Assembly (NCBI RefSeq): GCF_028502605.1
Contig: NC_079237.1
Coordinates: 3,410,001-3,474,000, forward strand
Reading direction: 5' to 3'
Source: Trichoderma breve
Lineage: Eukaryota; Ascomycota; Sordariomycetes; Hypocreales; Hypocreaceae
Length of the DNA: 64,000 nucleotides
The translations under genes and the position numbers were made by a program. The number at the start of each line of letters is the position of its first letter. The stretch's first letter is position 1. Under the pieces are notes generated by a model. That model had not been told where the DNA came from. It worked only from the letters and a program-made list of their open reading frames with translations, and did no database searches. Of this stretch, positions 40,301 through 52,386 are shown one piece after another.

Positions 40301-41777
40301 AAAGGTAATGTTCAGGAATATGTATATGCGTCGTTCTAAGGTGTAAATATAGGTCAAGGCGCACAAAAAGGCTCAACCCAGCAGTTTGGCATGAGCCCCA
40401 AGGCAGATAAAGGACAAATCCAGAAGAGAGGCGGTGATGTGGCTTCCTGGTGGTGAAGCTCGCCTTGCAGCAGCTATTGGGCCAGGTCAGGCAGGCAGCT
40501 CAGCCCGCCAGGCAACGCCTTTCCTGATAGGATATGCTCACGGATGTAGACTGCCGACAGCCTCGATCAAGCCGGGCTAGAGCAAACGGCCAGTCAGGGC
40601 AGCTGGTCAGATGCAGGACGTAACAGCAGGCCAACAGAGAGCGGTTCCAGCGCCCTCGAGACACAAGACACCCGTTGCTTGTTCGCTTTTCCGCTTTGAG
40701 TCGAGTCGAGGTCAGACGGTGTAAGGTGAAGGTTTGGCCCAGCTCGAGAGCAGCACATGATGACGCAGGTGTTGCGGCTGCTTATTCGCTCCCTTGCTTC
40801 TGCCTAGCTCGAGCTGTCTGTCATAGTGTTAGCGCTATTGGATTGGCCCAACCACGGCGGATTCGTTCAGCCCTGGGGCTAGGCCAAAGCCCAAGCTGCT
40901 GGGAGGCTTAGCGGGAGCTTCGGGTTTTTCCAGAGCCCGTGAGTCGCTGCCAGTGGATGGCAAAGCTGGTGCGACCGCAGAAAAAAAAGTGGTCGTCGTG
41001 GCAATAAAGTGGCTACAGGAAATGATTGATGTCTGGCATGGATCGGATAGGATTGGATATGATTGGTGTTGGACACAGGCATTATTGGTCATTTTGGGCG
41101 GTGACTGAAAGCGGCGGCGGATTGAGCGGACATATTGCTGAGGGTACTTGTTCCGGCACTTGGCATCTGATGTACTCATTCAGCGAGTGACCTGGTGTTT
41201 TCTCTACTGAAAAAAGGTCATCTATCTCAACTACATAAACTCTTGTGACGATTTACCCATTAGCGAGAAGCCTTGCTCTCCTACTTCATGCAACCGTGAA
41301 AGCTATTACTGAGAAGTGACTTGATCACATGCCACTGCGCGGGTCATCCAGTTCCTCCGTCCCAATATCGCAAAGCTCGTATCAGCGGTAGCTCGTCAAC
41401 GCAGTACCCCGCCTGCTGCATTCGGCAGGCGGTGGCAGCGTGTATTCACTGAAATGGAGCCAATCAGCCCGATAAATCCGGGAGGATCGCATTGAAATGA
41501 GTCTGTAGAGTTATCAGAAACGTGATTAAACTATTATTTCATAGTAATTCTAGGCTCTTCAACGAGCTAGGTCTCATTTGCTATTGATAGCAGTGGTTAA
41601 CCTATACTTGTATACCGTTGATGTCGACAGCACGTGCCCATCCAAGGGAAGTACATGTATTGAAGCGACATGTTCTTTAATCATGTATAGCATCAGAAGA
41701 TTTCAAGACGATATGATGATAGCAGTGGTGACGAAGAACCTAGAGTAGTAGTAGAAGAAAATGGCTAACATCCAGAG
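40301..41777. other. Intergenic region upstream of the acyltransferase
   Basis: 1.5 kb without a supportable gene on either strand. The left part is the acyltransferase promoter. Confidence 0.5.
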
Positions 41778-42955
41778 CTATGAACCAAGCTTGTTTTGTT
41801 CTAGAGAAACCACAAGCTGAGCAATGCCTATCAGAACGCTGAGCAGCCCAAACGCCGCCGTAAGAAAAAGACCTATGAGAGCCACCGTAAGTGCAGTTCT
41901 CTCCGATGTGTGTCTTTCGACCCATGACACGAGATCATTCGATGGCGGAGGGTGATCCACGGCTGCTTGTAGATTCCTCAACCTCTTCGTCCAGTATACA
42001 AGCTTAAAGGAAGGCGGGGTGCGAAACAAGCCGTCCCATACAATGAGATTTGGATCAAAGGCAGCGTCAGACGAATCATTCAGCTCATATGTTGAAGTAA
42101 GCTCTCGTGCCAACGCATCTGACTCATCGTCCGTTACGTATCGGAACAAAATTTCGTAAATTGTGTACAGGGTCTCGAAGAGAAGCTGTGGAGGAAGAGT
42201 CCCGCTGGTTTCGAATTAGCATCTGCATAGGTTCCCGTAAGAAATATTGAGATGTCAAACTTGGCAAAACTCATCTCTATGCTCTCTTCCAAGTTTCTAT
42301 CCGCTGTATATCGCACTTGGGCCTTGAGCCACTCGACTTGGTGAAAAACCGCTAGTGTCTTCCTCTTTGGGTTGTATACAAGATGTTCGGCTAGATCATT
42401 TGTAGGAATTATCTCGATACCCAATCTCTTTCTCAAATTCCATGCCATCAGACTCGTGCATTCCGTGTTACTGTGCCAACAATCCACTGACTCGGTTGGA
42501 AAAACAGCATGAAAAAACTGGATAAATGTCTGGTTCGGCAACCATTTGACAGGGTAAGCATCCTCGTTCTCGATTCTGTATAGCATGGAGTAGATATCTC
42601 TTGATGATGGGTCAATCATGAAACTTAATCGGGTGGTGACTCTTGCCGCTACTTCTCTGTCTTTGGGTAGACAATCCGGAAAAGCAGCCTGTTGAAACGC
42701 TTCCAAACCAGATGCTTCATTGCATAGAGACTTTAGCATATCAACAGCCCGAAGGACAGCAGTGTGAGATGTCAGCCCCGGATTGCCACTGTAGATCGAA
42801 ATGTCGCCAGTTTGCTCATCAGTGTGTGTCATCTCGTGATAAAATCGGCGAAAAGCAACAAACTGAGACTTGACAGGTTCGGCTACATTGCAAAGAGCTA
42901 TAATAGCATCATTGAGAGATGTTATTTGCGAGGAGCCCATAGTGCCAAGTTCCAT
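41778..42955 (-). CDS. Fungal protein with C-terminal membrane anchor, unknown function
   Basis: Two-exon minus-strand model: 42955-42261 and 42204-41778, joined over a 56-nt intron (GTTTGA...CCAG, with GCTAAT branch site), 373 residues. The intron is needed because the two frames overlap out of phase, and the join (EMSFA-N-GTLPP) keeps phase. The large N-terminal part is soluble and mixed alpha/beta. The C-terminus has LVSWVERHTSERTALTVALIG leading into one long hydrophobic segment. This layout (soluble domain, Trp-rich linker, Arg, terminal membrane helix) is familiar among uncharacterised fungal proteins, but no function is known to me. It is divergent from the trypsin-like gene at 43943. 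A start at 42940 is also possible. Confidence 0.6.
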
Positions 42956-43942
42956 ATTAACCGCGAAGATACAAAAAATAGCCCAGAACTTATAAGGGGA
43001 TCTTCTGCAATTCCAGTAAGCCTCTCGATAATGCAGAAAGACATGGATAGATACAGGAAGATGCACATGAAGTATATGTATATATATGTATGTCAAAGGC
43101 TGGGGCGTAGCCTTCCTCTGACCTAGCTATTGCAGCTTTACTGACCCTCTTGTTAAAAAATATGGCCTCTATATATATTTATGTATATAATGAGAAGAGG
43201 CATATATGATTCTCTATACTATGTTTTTCTCGTTAATTATTATTGATTCATAATTTTTTTTTTAGTTGGAAAATTGTAGTTTCGTTTATGTCCTTATGAG
43301 CTCTTGTCGGCGACTTGTAAGAGCGAGACATTCGAGCTCGCGAAACCGGGCATTTGGGTAAGAATATATATCCATGGAACTCATACCACTAGCCTTAAGA
43401 CTTGATCGTTTTAGGAAAATAAGGCGTTTTGTCGTAGGCCGCGCCCACTGCGAGCCTCACCGATAATTGACTGCATGTACGCACAGCCGCCACAGAATGC
43501 AACTGCATGTTGGTCGTGTGCAAGCATGTATGTGCTGCATCTGCCTGCCTCATTGGCTCATGAACATCACCATTGATGCAATCTGCAGCAATTTGCAGCA
43601 ACCAAGCCACCGGGACCATATTTGGACCAATAGTCAATATACAAATCATCCATGCTAATGCCGGTCATCGCAGAGCCTTGTGAGGAGAACTGGAATTGTC
43701 CACCGCCTCTTATTTATCTATCGAAATTTACGTCTTCACCGCCGACTATAGTTGATTTATCATATTTAGATAAAATGTATGTAGTCCATATAATCGCGTA
43801 TTGCGTAAATCTGAATGTCACTCAATATTACCCGCATTACGTTACTTCGGACCATACTCTCAATCTCAACCAACCGACATACAAGAATACGATTCCAAAG
43901 ATTCGGTCCTATATTCTGAACACATTTAAAAGCGTCATTAAA
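42956..43942. other. Divergent intergenic region
   Basis: AT-rich, with TA repeats at about 43078-43092 and 43170-43190. It probably holds the promoters of both flanking genes. The downstream frame extends back to 43652 but lacks protein-like character there. Confidence 0.5.
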
Positions 43943-46147
43943 ATGCCTTCCCATATCTCGGTAGGAACAACACCTCTGAATTCGGCTGGAGCCAAGAGAA
44001 CGCGAAGTGGGAGCTCGAGCACCGGAGGACCTATCAAGAAGTTGAAAAGTTTGCATGCAAGATTTAGCCATAGTTTGCAATCTTCGGCTTCAGTAGCAAA
44101 GTTTCCTGCCACAGGCTCAACAGCATCTAGCGGCGCATTGCGACCAGATGCACTCCCTAAAGAGAACAACCCTGGTGCGGGAAGGTTGGTGACAAGCTCC
44201 ACGCAAGTCAATGCACCAGATCAGCAGTTGGTACATCAGCACCACATGCATGCTCCCAAAGAATTTCCTGGTGCTACTCATCTGGACGGCAGTCATGTCT
44301 ATGTTTTCCCCCGTGCGAATTGGTGCATCCCCGAGGAGTACCGCAAACGATATCCGGTTGTCATGGATATTTTCCAAAGGAATCTTGAAGAAATCGATCT
44401 CACGATTCTCAAGCATCCAGCTAAAACGGCCTACAAATTGAGCATGTGCGGCACTAGTATAGACAAGGCTACACCTTCGATCTTAATATGCCACCCCCAG
44501 GTTGATACAAGCATGGGCCAAAGGATCCTGCGCCATCTACATCGCCCGCAGGTCCGGAAGCAATACAACTCTAGCAAAATGGCTGTGAGTTTCGAAATCT
44601 ACTGGTATAGCGGGCCTGCTTGGACATATTTGGGACGCCCTATAGATGGCCTCAACATTCAAATGGAAAGTTCGTACATTTGGGGAGCACTACTATTGGA
44701 TGATGATCATTATAGGATTAGTACGATTACTTGTGGCATCAGGTTTCCAAATGTGGAGGACGCTATGTTCCTTCTATCAACCGCTCATGCCTTTGAAGAA
44801 AATGACAGCAGTGGGGATTATGATGAGGATGAGGAGAGTGTCGAGCCTAATGGAGGCGAAGATGGAGATGGGGATATATACAGGTTTGGAGATGTAGAGT
44901 ATGACATGGCTGAAATTAGGGATATTTATGAATGTGATAAAGAAAACCAACCGCCCCAAGCTACCGGACAGCAACAAGATCGCAGACGATACACACAAGA
45001 CCTATACAGTGACCTTGGTTGGGATTCTGGAGAGACAGTTTCTGTCAGCCCCAACCGAGTCTGGGGTCGTTCTCGGGAAGCTGAATGGAGCGACTCTCTC
45101 AATCTGGACTGGGCGTTGATAGAGATTAAAAAGAGCGAACAGTGGAAAGCAGAAAGACCCCGTCTAGCGCTGCCTGATATCCCTGGCTCGGGTTATCAAG
45201 AACGGCGCGTGGAAGTCATGACATCTCGGGGCGCGCTCTTTGGCACTATTTGCAGCATACCCTCATTTATTGCCAATTCCAACAAGCTTAGCAAGCTATG
45301 CAAAGTTTGGACTGTTTCTCTTCTAGACCCAAGTATGGCTTTTTGCAATCTTCTTTCTACTATCGCTGCTAATTGCATGCATGGCACAGGCGAAATATCT
45401 GTTGGAGACAGTGGAGCCCTTGTCATAGATTGCCTGACGAGCAAGCTTTATGGATACATCATTGGGATCAACCACTTTCAAGAGCTATACGTCATTCCAT
45501 TACAGTCAGTCTTGGAACAGATAACGGAGATGATACCTGCTTCCTACGGTAACCCCGAAATATTCATGATGCTCGACCAACGCCGTACACCCAGACCACC
45601 TCCTAAAACCAGCAAAGTTCGTGGGCTCACCAGATATTTACATCAATACTGGCCCCAGAGAGATTTATATAATATCAGGTATGAAGCAGCAAAGGATATC
45701 TCAACATCATTGTGATAGCGCTGACGAGTTTCCTAGTTCATTAAATTTTGAGCCACGATGGCTTGGGGATGATTCCTATGACAGCGAAAGGTAAGAAGAT
45801 GCTATCAGATATTGCTGAACTAGAACATTGGTATTAACGCACATTACTTTAGTAGCAGCAGCAGCCACTACGTTGATTGTCCGACCAGCCCTATGCCGAA
45901 TTACCCCAGCGAAGCAGACACGCAGCATTACTCTGTGCCAACTAGCTTTGGTTCATACGACGCAGCAATAACGCAGTCGTCTGCCACGCAATTTTCGAGC
46001 TTTCAGATATTGAATGACTCTATGGATGAGAAAATTGAGAACTCGAAGTCTCCTAGCCCGGCACCTGACGATGATAGCCCCCCTTCTTCGTACCAGACCG
46101 CAGAGGACGGGTCCAATTCAGCGCCATCTAGCCAAGAGACAATCTAG
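43943..46147 (+). CDS. Trypsin-like serine protease-fold protein (fungal GDSG family)
   Basis: A 694-residue, three-exon model: 43943-45678, 45737-45790, 45853-46147. The first intron (58 nt, branch CTGAC, acceptor CCTAG) bypasses the stop of the long frame. All phases agree. A probable nuclear signal (AKRTRSG...PIKKLKS, residues 17-36) precedes a conserved region (CHPQVDTSMGQRI; EIYWYSGPAWTYLGRPID). A full chymotrypsin-type triad follows: His282 in FLLSTAHAF, Asp389 in LDWALIEI, Ser490 in SVGDSGALVID. An acidic insertion (288-330) separates His and Asp. The C-terminal 110 residues are Ser/Pro-rich and probably disordered. No signal peptide is present, so an intracellular protease or protease-like sensor is inferred. 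Similar fungal proteins are uncharacterised. Confidence 0.8.
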
Positions 46148-46461
46148 AGCCGTTTTTGTTATTCGATCACATATTTTATTGTTATTGTTATTATATGGAT
46201 TTATGTGGCAAAAAGAAGAAAATCCAACAACCAGTAGAGTTAGTGCATAGGGGGCATAGAGTGAATATATTTAGTATCGTTGTTACATTTGATGAACCAG
46301 TGGAATCAATCAAGCGAATAACTACTTTCGTATAATAAAATGAAACCAAGTATTTCATTATTGCTATTATTATCGGGATAAATAAACATATTCACGATCT
46401 CCAATACTTCGCAAATACATATATGGAGCCAAGCAGCGCCTCTAGATTGCATGCAGCTTTT
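46148..46461. other. Convergent 3' region between trypsin-like and HET genes
   Basis: AT-rich, no gene. It includes ATTATTGTTATT-type repeats near 46180. Confidence 0.55.
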
Positions 46462-49322
46462 CTAACCCAACAAAATTTCCCTCCATGTATCTTCATCATG
46501 AGTAAATGCCGTTTTAAATACCTTTCCAAGAGCAACCCTTCTCCAAAGACCTTCCTGAGCATGATACTCAATAAGCAAAACAAAGTATATATCCCACTCT
46601 GACTCAACCCTCTCTTTGGGAATGTAATACGTCCACTCGGGCATTTCTTCCGTTGTAAACGACTTGGCCTCTGAAATGGCAATGAACCGGCATTGACGCG
46701 GCAAGGGTCCTTTTGCCAGCCATTCCGAGTCAACCATGATGGAACCACAGCGGTCACCTCGTCGGTCCAGGATGTAGCATTGACTGAGAGGTCCTTGGCT
46801 GGAAATGCTTTGGGCACCTGTTGGTGACGGACTGCCATTGGTAAGCTTTTCTTTTTTCAAATCAGAGGTGGCATCAGTCTCTTTGATGGCAATGCGCAAT
46901 TTGTTTGACCAGGTAAAGAATTGTAAAATGGGTAAATCGGGAAATTCTCTGTGGTCCCCAGTCCGACACTTAGATTCTGCAGCTGGGACATGGAAAGGGT
47001 ATTCCGGTAGTGTAAGCGCAAAGGTAGGCTTTGTTGGATTCTTGACGTTGGCTCTGGCAGATTCCTCCAGTGGACGGCCGAAAGGATCAATAGCTGGGGG
47101 TCGTGGCAGCATTCCCTCCATAGCCCTAAGCTCCCTGTCACGGCGATTTTCGTAGTAGCGGTGGTGATCGTAAGCGGGCCTCAGAAACTCTGGAGGAGGT
47201 CGGGAAGTCGGAATCCGATTGAGTAATGCTCTGTTGGTGCGACTTCTCGATTTTTGCTTCGCTGATGCCCAAATTTCTGGATGTGAAGCCTCGCTAGCTT
47301 CCCTACTGCTCCTGCTCAAGCTCCTACTCCCGCTTCTGCTTCTGCTCCTACTTCTGCTTCTGCTTCTGCTTCTGTTTACGATTCTGACCGTGGCTCTGTT
47401 TCTGGTGCTGCTGTCTCGACTCCGACTCCGGCTGCGGCTCGGATTCCTGTCTCTGGCCCATCTGTAGCCATCATTATCACCGTTGCTATTGTCGTTGCCA
47501 CGGTATCCTCTCCATCTTTCCTCGGTACTTCGATCCTCCTTTGCCCAGGCATTGTCCCAAATTCGCTGTGGCGTTCCATAGCCGTCACGAATATGCCAAT
47601 CAATCCAAGTGTGGTCCCTCAGCCAGGTACGTACGTCTGACAAACATCCTTCAATCATTTGCCGGTTATACAGTACACCCTCACTCTTCCATCCACACCA
47701 AGACCAGCTTGGGAACTTCATATTCTGATACTTTTCGTCTTTCGAAATGGGTTTCTCGAGTAGAGATGATTTGCCGACGGGTTGCCAAAGCAGAGCGAAA
47801 TCAAAGTGTGAGGTCGGTAGTCCGAACGTGAAAGGTGATCTCAGTGTCCCTTCGATGAGCTTGCACATTCCATTGAACGCTGCAAGAATGTCAAATGGCT
47901 CATAAAGCTCCCTCTTAGTGTATAAGCTGACACAGTTTGCATAGAACCATAGGGCTCTCTGCCTCAGCTGCGTCAGTGTTTGAAGCGGCGCTCCGGTGAG
48001 ATCCAGAGACCAGCCCTGGCCGGTTTTGTCGACAAAGATGTCTTCTGACATTCCAGTACTTCTGCACTGGAAATAGACTTGCCCTTTGGTGAATATGAGG
48101 CATCTTCTAGAGAGGAGACGCTCTTGAAATGTCCAAGCACGCCGGTTCCACTGTTTAGTGTAAGTGACTGACAGTTTTGGCTGATCCCAAAGTGCTTACC
48201 ACAGAGTCTTCTATGTTGGATTCTGGTGATTGATGTAAGACGAGATGAACGTCAGGGGCAACCTGTCCAATATTTTGCTCTACCGAATGGTTCTTATCAA
48301 TAGCCCTTAAGCCTACTTCAGCACTGGCGCCATCCGCGGCGCAAATAGTTAGTGTAGAGTTGCCATAAACTGCAGACTGTAAGAATATGTCCTTGAAGAT
48401 GGGGTTGGGAGGACGTACTTAGGTGCATTGTGCGAGAATTCAAGTTCCAGGAATGGCTGCTATCTTGAATTATGCAGAGAGAGTCAATCCAGATGTAGCG
48501 GATACCCAAGTTCTCAATCAACTCAATACTCTGTTTAAGTGCCACAGGCAGTGCGTCGATGGTTGCGGCCAAACCTCCAGACTTTAATCGGTCTTGTATG
48601 TTGCTCAGAGTCGTTCTATGATCGCGAATGTTGCCCCATACATAGCTCACTGTCGCGTATGGTTGAAACGAGAGGTAATCTTTGTTGTTCGTATAAGGCA
48701 GCGGAACCAAGTTCTGGTTCTGAATGTCGATAACTCCAAAATATGACTGCTTGAGTGTCTCAGCAAAGGGATCCTCAATACCCAGCTTTCCAGTGCAGCG
48801 CTCGTCATGATTATTTTCGCATAGTCTAAGAAACTCTCTAATCAAGTTTCTCTTATTGACAACTGGTCCAATGCGCCGACCCAAGAACTGTGTTTCTTCA
48901 TTCAGCAGAAGAGGGTAGTCCAGATTGGACTCGTCATAAGAAGCAGGTGCGGCGAGAACGAGATATGCTTCATAAGCTTTGAGACGCTCCTGACTCCAGC
49001 GGATTCTTAATCGCCGTGTTCGTTTTCTGCTTGAGGGATCGAGAGAATCGCGACCATCCAGTTCCCACACCAGGTGGCAAGTTGTGTTTCTGGCTTTGAC
49101 CTCTGAACGAACTTCCGGAGGAATAGCAGCGGCGATGATTTTGCAAAGCGAACATTCGGACGCCCTCGCCTCGATTGTTTTTAGAGTGGCGAAGAAAGGG
49201 CTTCCATTACTTGGTCGCAAAGACTGTGATGACGAGGGGCTGCAACTGCTGCCACCGCCAATCTTGAACATGTCAACGCTAAGTTCAAGTCTTTGGCACT
49301 GGTCGCATAATTGGTAACTCAT
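46462..49322 (-). CDS. HET-domain protein with Arg/Ser repeat tract
   Basis: Heterokaryon-incompatibility-type protein of 920 residues. Exons on the minus strand: 49322-48419, 48369-48200, 48150-46462, with introns of 49 and 49 nt. An N-terminal Cys-containing region (LCDQCQRLEL, ECSLCKIIAAAIP) is typical of these proteins. The HET domain starts at YATVSYVWGN (222-231) and continues with LPVALKQSIELIENLGIRYI and WIDSLCIIQD (278-287). Splicing then gives HLIYGNSTLTICAADG, and later RRAWTFQERLLSRRCLIFT; all are HET landmarks. HET proteins trigger programmed cell death on contact between genetically different individuals. Residues 596-641 are an unusual SR-dipeptide tract, unlike normal HET C-termini. 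Partner and allele specificity are unknown. Confidence 0.9.
47300..47440 (-). repeat. AGAAGC-type hexanucleotide repeat encoding an Arg/Ser tract
   Basis: On the minus strand CAGAAGCAGAAG-like repeats encode SRSRSRSRSRSGSRS and flanking RS dipeptides inside the HET gene. The frame is maintained throughout. Such repeats are prone to length change by slippage. Confidence 0.8.
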
Positions 49323-50096
49323 GGCGAGGGATGGCGATGCGAGATTGGCGATTATGACGGGCAAGGAATGAAAAAAATAGAACAATTATTACACGATATG
49401 TAAGTGACTAGAGGTAAATGGAGGAGTTGAGATTAAATATGTGTACCTGTAGATGTGTCTATAGAGACTTACGAGGCAACACAGCTTTGTGTGACTACAT
49501 ATTACCTTCTACATGTAGATAGAACATAATGAACAGCCCATGTATAATCGTCTAAGGACAAGATTGAGTGGACATTCAGCATTCAGCCTAGCTTTCAGCC
49601 CAGCACAACTGAGGATACTGCAGGATTTCATCTCAGCCTCAACTCCCTTGGCACTAATGTATCACTCTATGCGCCTAATTGTTTGTACATCATGCAGCCT
49701 GACGTACCTACAGTGCAGCCCTAACAAATTGCCTGACATGGATATTAAGACGCACGAATACTTGACATCTATCTAATCTAATATGAATAGACAAGTATTG
49801 GAGAAATGTCGTCATGCGCTGCTGCATTGTCCAAGCACCAAATGGTAGCATCGACACGGATAGTTGGGTAAACCACACTATAGCAATACGTCTCCTCTAT
49901 GTGAATAAAATTGTCTTTTGCTAGACATCTGCTCGCTGCAACGCTAAGAAATTCATCCACAGCAGAGCTCCATCATCATGGAAGCCATCTTCACTCTGCT
50001 GCAAAAGAGCCTGGCTCACGATTCTGTGAACACCAAGTCTGGCCGTTTTCTTCTTGTTGCGTTGCCAACATGATAAGCACCTCTTGATCCCAAGTC
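49323..50096. other. Intergenic region between HET gene and NAD kinase
   Basis: No gene is seen. It probably holds divergent promoters. Confidence 0.5.
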
Positions 50097-51488
50097 ATGT
50101 CTACACACTTTCGAGCTCTCCGAGGACCATGGCGCCAACTTGCTCAAGCTCGGCCAGCTCGGCTGCCGTCGATGGCCTCTAACCGGCGACATCTGTCCAC
50201 CACGGATGCTTTAAAGCCCGCACAGTCGCGCAGTGTTGCAGAGCTTCCAGCAAGGACGATTCCCCGATACCTTCAGATTTCAAAGCCTGGCTCGTCCTTG
50301 CTGTCACTAAACTGGCCGCGGCCACCCCGCAATCTGTTGCTGGTGCAGAAGCTCTACTCTCCCGAGGTGACCGAGTCTGTCGTCCAGTTTGCAAAGCATA
50401 TCCGAAGCGACTATCCCGAAGTCAACATTGTCATTGAAGCTCGCGTTGCCGTCCCGATCCAACAAGAGCTCGACTTCCCCATCTTTGTCGTCGACAACGG
50501 TACCAGCATTGCCGACAAGATCGATGCTATTGCGACCTTTGGCGGTGATGGCACCGTTTTGCGTGCTGCAAGCTTATTCAAGCTACACGGATCCGTTCCT
50601 CCAATCTTGGCCTTTAGTATGGGAACCTTGGGATTTCTAGGGGAATGGAATTTTGCAGAGCACAAGAAAGCGTGGAGGGAGATGTACATGAGCGGAAGCG
50701 ACGTCAGTGCGGGGCGCAATGCAGCGGTGCCGAGAAGAAGAGATGATGGCATGGACACGAGCAGAACCGTTGGTGAGGGCTGGGAGCGAGTCAAAGGCAA
50801 GAGCCTGGGAATGAACAGAGCATCTCGAGTCTTGCTGCGGCATCGGATCAAGGCCGACATCTTTGACAGGGCTGGTAACAACATCAACCACCAAGTCTCC
50901 AATACTTTGGCGAGCCAGCCAAAGTCGGGGATTGCTACTCCGAAAGAGATATCGCCTCCCCTGCGCGCCATCAACGAAATCTCAGTCCACCGTGGCTCAC
51001 ACCCGCACCTGGCCATCATTGACATCTACCAAAACGGCCATTTTCTGACCGAAACGACTGCCGACGGCATCCTCATCAGCACCCCTACCGGCTCAACAGC
51101 TTATAGTCTAAGCGCTGGAGGCCCTATTGTGCATCCATTGGTAAAGTCGCTGCTTATTACCCCTATCAGTCCTTGCAGTCTCAGCTTCCGATCCCTCGTG
51201 CTACCGCTGGACACAAAGGTGACACTCCGGATGAGCCCCAAGAACAGAGGCCGCGAGCTAGATCTCAGCATCGATGGCAGACGGTGTGCTGGTGTCTCAC
51301 CTGGGTCAGAGATTCACGTTGAAGGCGAGTTCGTTGGGCGAGCAGGGCCTGGCGAGGAGTGGCATGGCGGCGTCCCATGTGTGATACGAACAGAGGATGA
51401 TGATCCATGGGTTGGCGGCCTCAATGGACTCCTTAAGTTCAATCACCCCTTTGGCAGAGAGCCCCCCAACGAGGACTTTTCTGACTAG
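50097..51488 (+). CDS. NAD kinase, probably mitochondrial (Pos5-like)
   Basis: ATP- or NADH-dependent kinase making NADP(H) from NAD(H). A single exon of 463 residues. The Arg-rich, acid-poor N-terminus (RALRGPWRQLAQARPARLPS) looks like a mitochondrial targeting sequence, as in yeast Pos5. Diagnostic motifs: AIATFGGDGTVLRAASLF (the GGDGT phosphate-binding loop) and FSMGTLGFLGEWNF after it. NEISVHRGSHPHL is followed by TTADGILISTPTGSTAYSLS and AGGPIVHP, the second NAD-kinase block. An insertion of about 90 residues between the two (about 205-295), rich in charged residues, is usual for fungal members. It would support mitochondrial NADPH supply. Confidence 0.93.
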   Translation: MSTHFRALRGPWRQLAQARPARLPSMASNRRHLSTTDALKPAQSRSVAELPARTIPRYLQISKPGSSLLSLNWPRPPRNLLLVQKLYSPEVTESVVQFAKHIRSDYPEVNIVIEARVAVPIQQELDFPIFVVDNGTSIADKIDAIATFGGDGTVLRAASLFKLHGSVPPILAFSMGTLGFLGEWNFAEHKKAWREMYMSGSDVSAGRNAAVPRRRDDGMDTSRTVGEGWERVKGKSLGMNRASRVLLRHRIKADIFDRAGNNINHQVSNTLASQPKSGIATPKEISPPLRAINEISVHRGSHPHLAIIDIYQNGHFLTETTADGILISTPTGSTAYSLSAGGPIVHPLVKSLLITPISPCSLSFRSLVLPLDTKVTLRMSPKNRGRELDLSIDGRRCAGVSPGSEIHVEGEFVGRAGPGEEWHGGVPCVIRTEDDDPWVGGLNGLLKFNHPFGREPPNEDFSD

Positions 51489-52386
51489 TGGTATAGGCCT
51501 AGAGCCTCGTAAATCTATATTGGATACCTCGCAATCCTCGAAATGATACCCTATTCTACAGCTCGTTGAAGTGGTAGGCGTTGTATAACATGTTATATCA
51601 TTACCATCATGCAAAATTGGTGGTTCTCGAAGGTTTAAATCAATACTTACAATGGGAAGAAGCCGAGTACAAGGTTTACTATTGGCGAATGTAAGCCATT
51701 ATTTGAAGGCGGTTGTAGCTTGTAGATTTATTCAGAAAAATTCAACTCAGCCAGGATATCAATTCCATAGCCCAACGCTGGTTGATCCATTGCGATTGAA
51801 TGCATCTCCAACCCCAAATGTCACCCAGCTAGCGCAAAAAAACCGAGGTGAGATGGTTCAAGTTGACGTCAGCTATGACCCCATAGAAGCTCCAGCTGCC
51901 AGCTATGGGGAGCTACAGCGGGTGGTAGCGGGGACTTTTGTAGGCCGCAGGGCTCCCACTGGCTGCAATTCTAGCGCTGCTGCACTGAGCTGCACATGAC
52001 ACCCCACACTATGGACGGTACCTTGCTTTATCACATTCCTCATGATGCATTGATCCTGTACTCGTACTATAATCCTGCATCTTTGTGCTTCACCAGCCAG
52101 CCAGCCTTTTTCTTTTTCTTCCTCCTTTGTTCTCCTATTTCCAACGCTGAGCGTCTCGAGAGGCGCTGGCCAAGGGATGACGCATACGACCTAATTCCCA
52201 TTATTCTTATTCTCAACCTCTACGCCCTTCAAGAACAGCTCTGACATTGCCCAATTCCATCGCTTGCGCCGCTAGACCTCATCCGCTCGCCGAGCCGCAG
52301 CTCCTCGCGCTCGTCTTGCATCGTCCCATGATCGGGGCGCTGCTCTCCGGGTTGCACCATTGTCATCTCTCGATCGCAAAATCACC
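51489..52386. other. Intergenic region before the Pff1 protease gene
   Basis: No gene is supported. A CT-rich stretch (52090-52150) and TATTCTTATT are compatible with a promoter for the gene at 52387. Confidence 0.5.

Noticed and set aside
43652..43942. N-terminal extension of the trypsin-like protein to the upstream in-frame ATG at 43652
   Set aside because: The added 97 residues are AT-driven and include a TA-rich promoter-like stretch. The ATG at 43943 has a better context and begins a normal disordered N-terminus.
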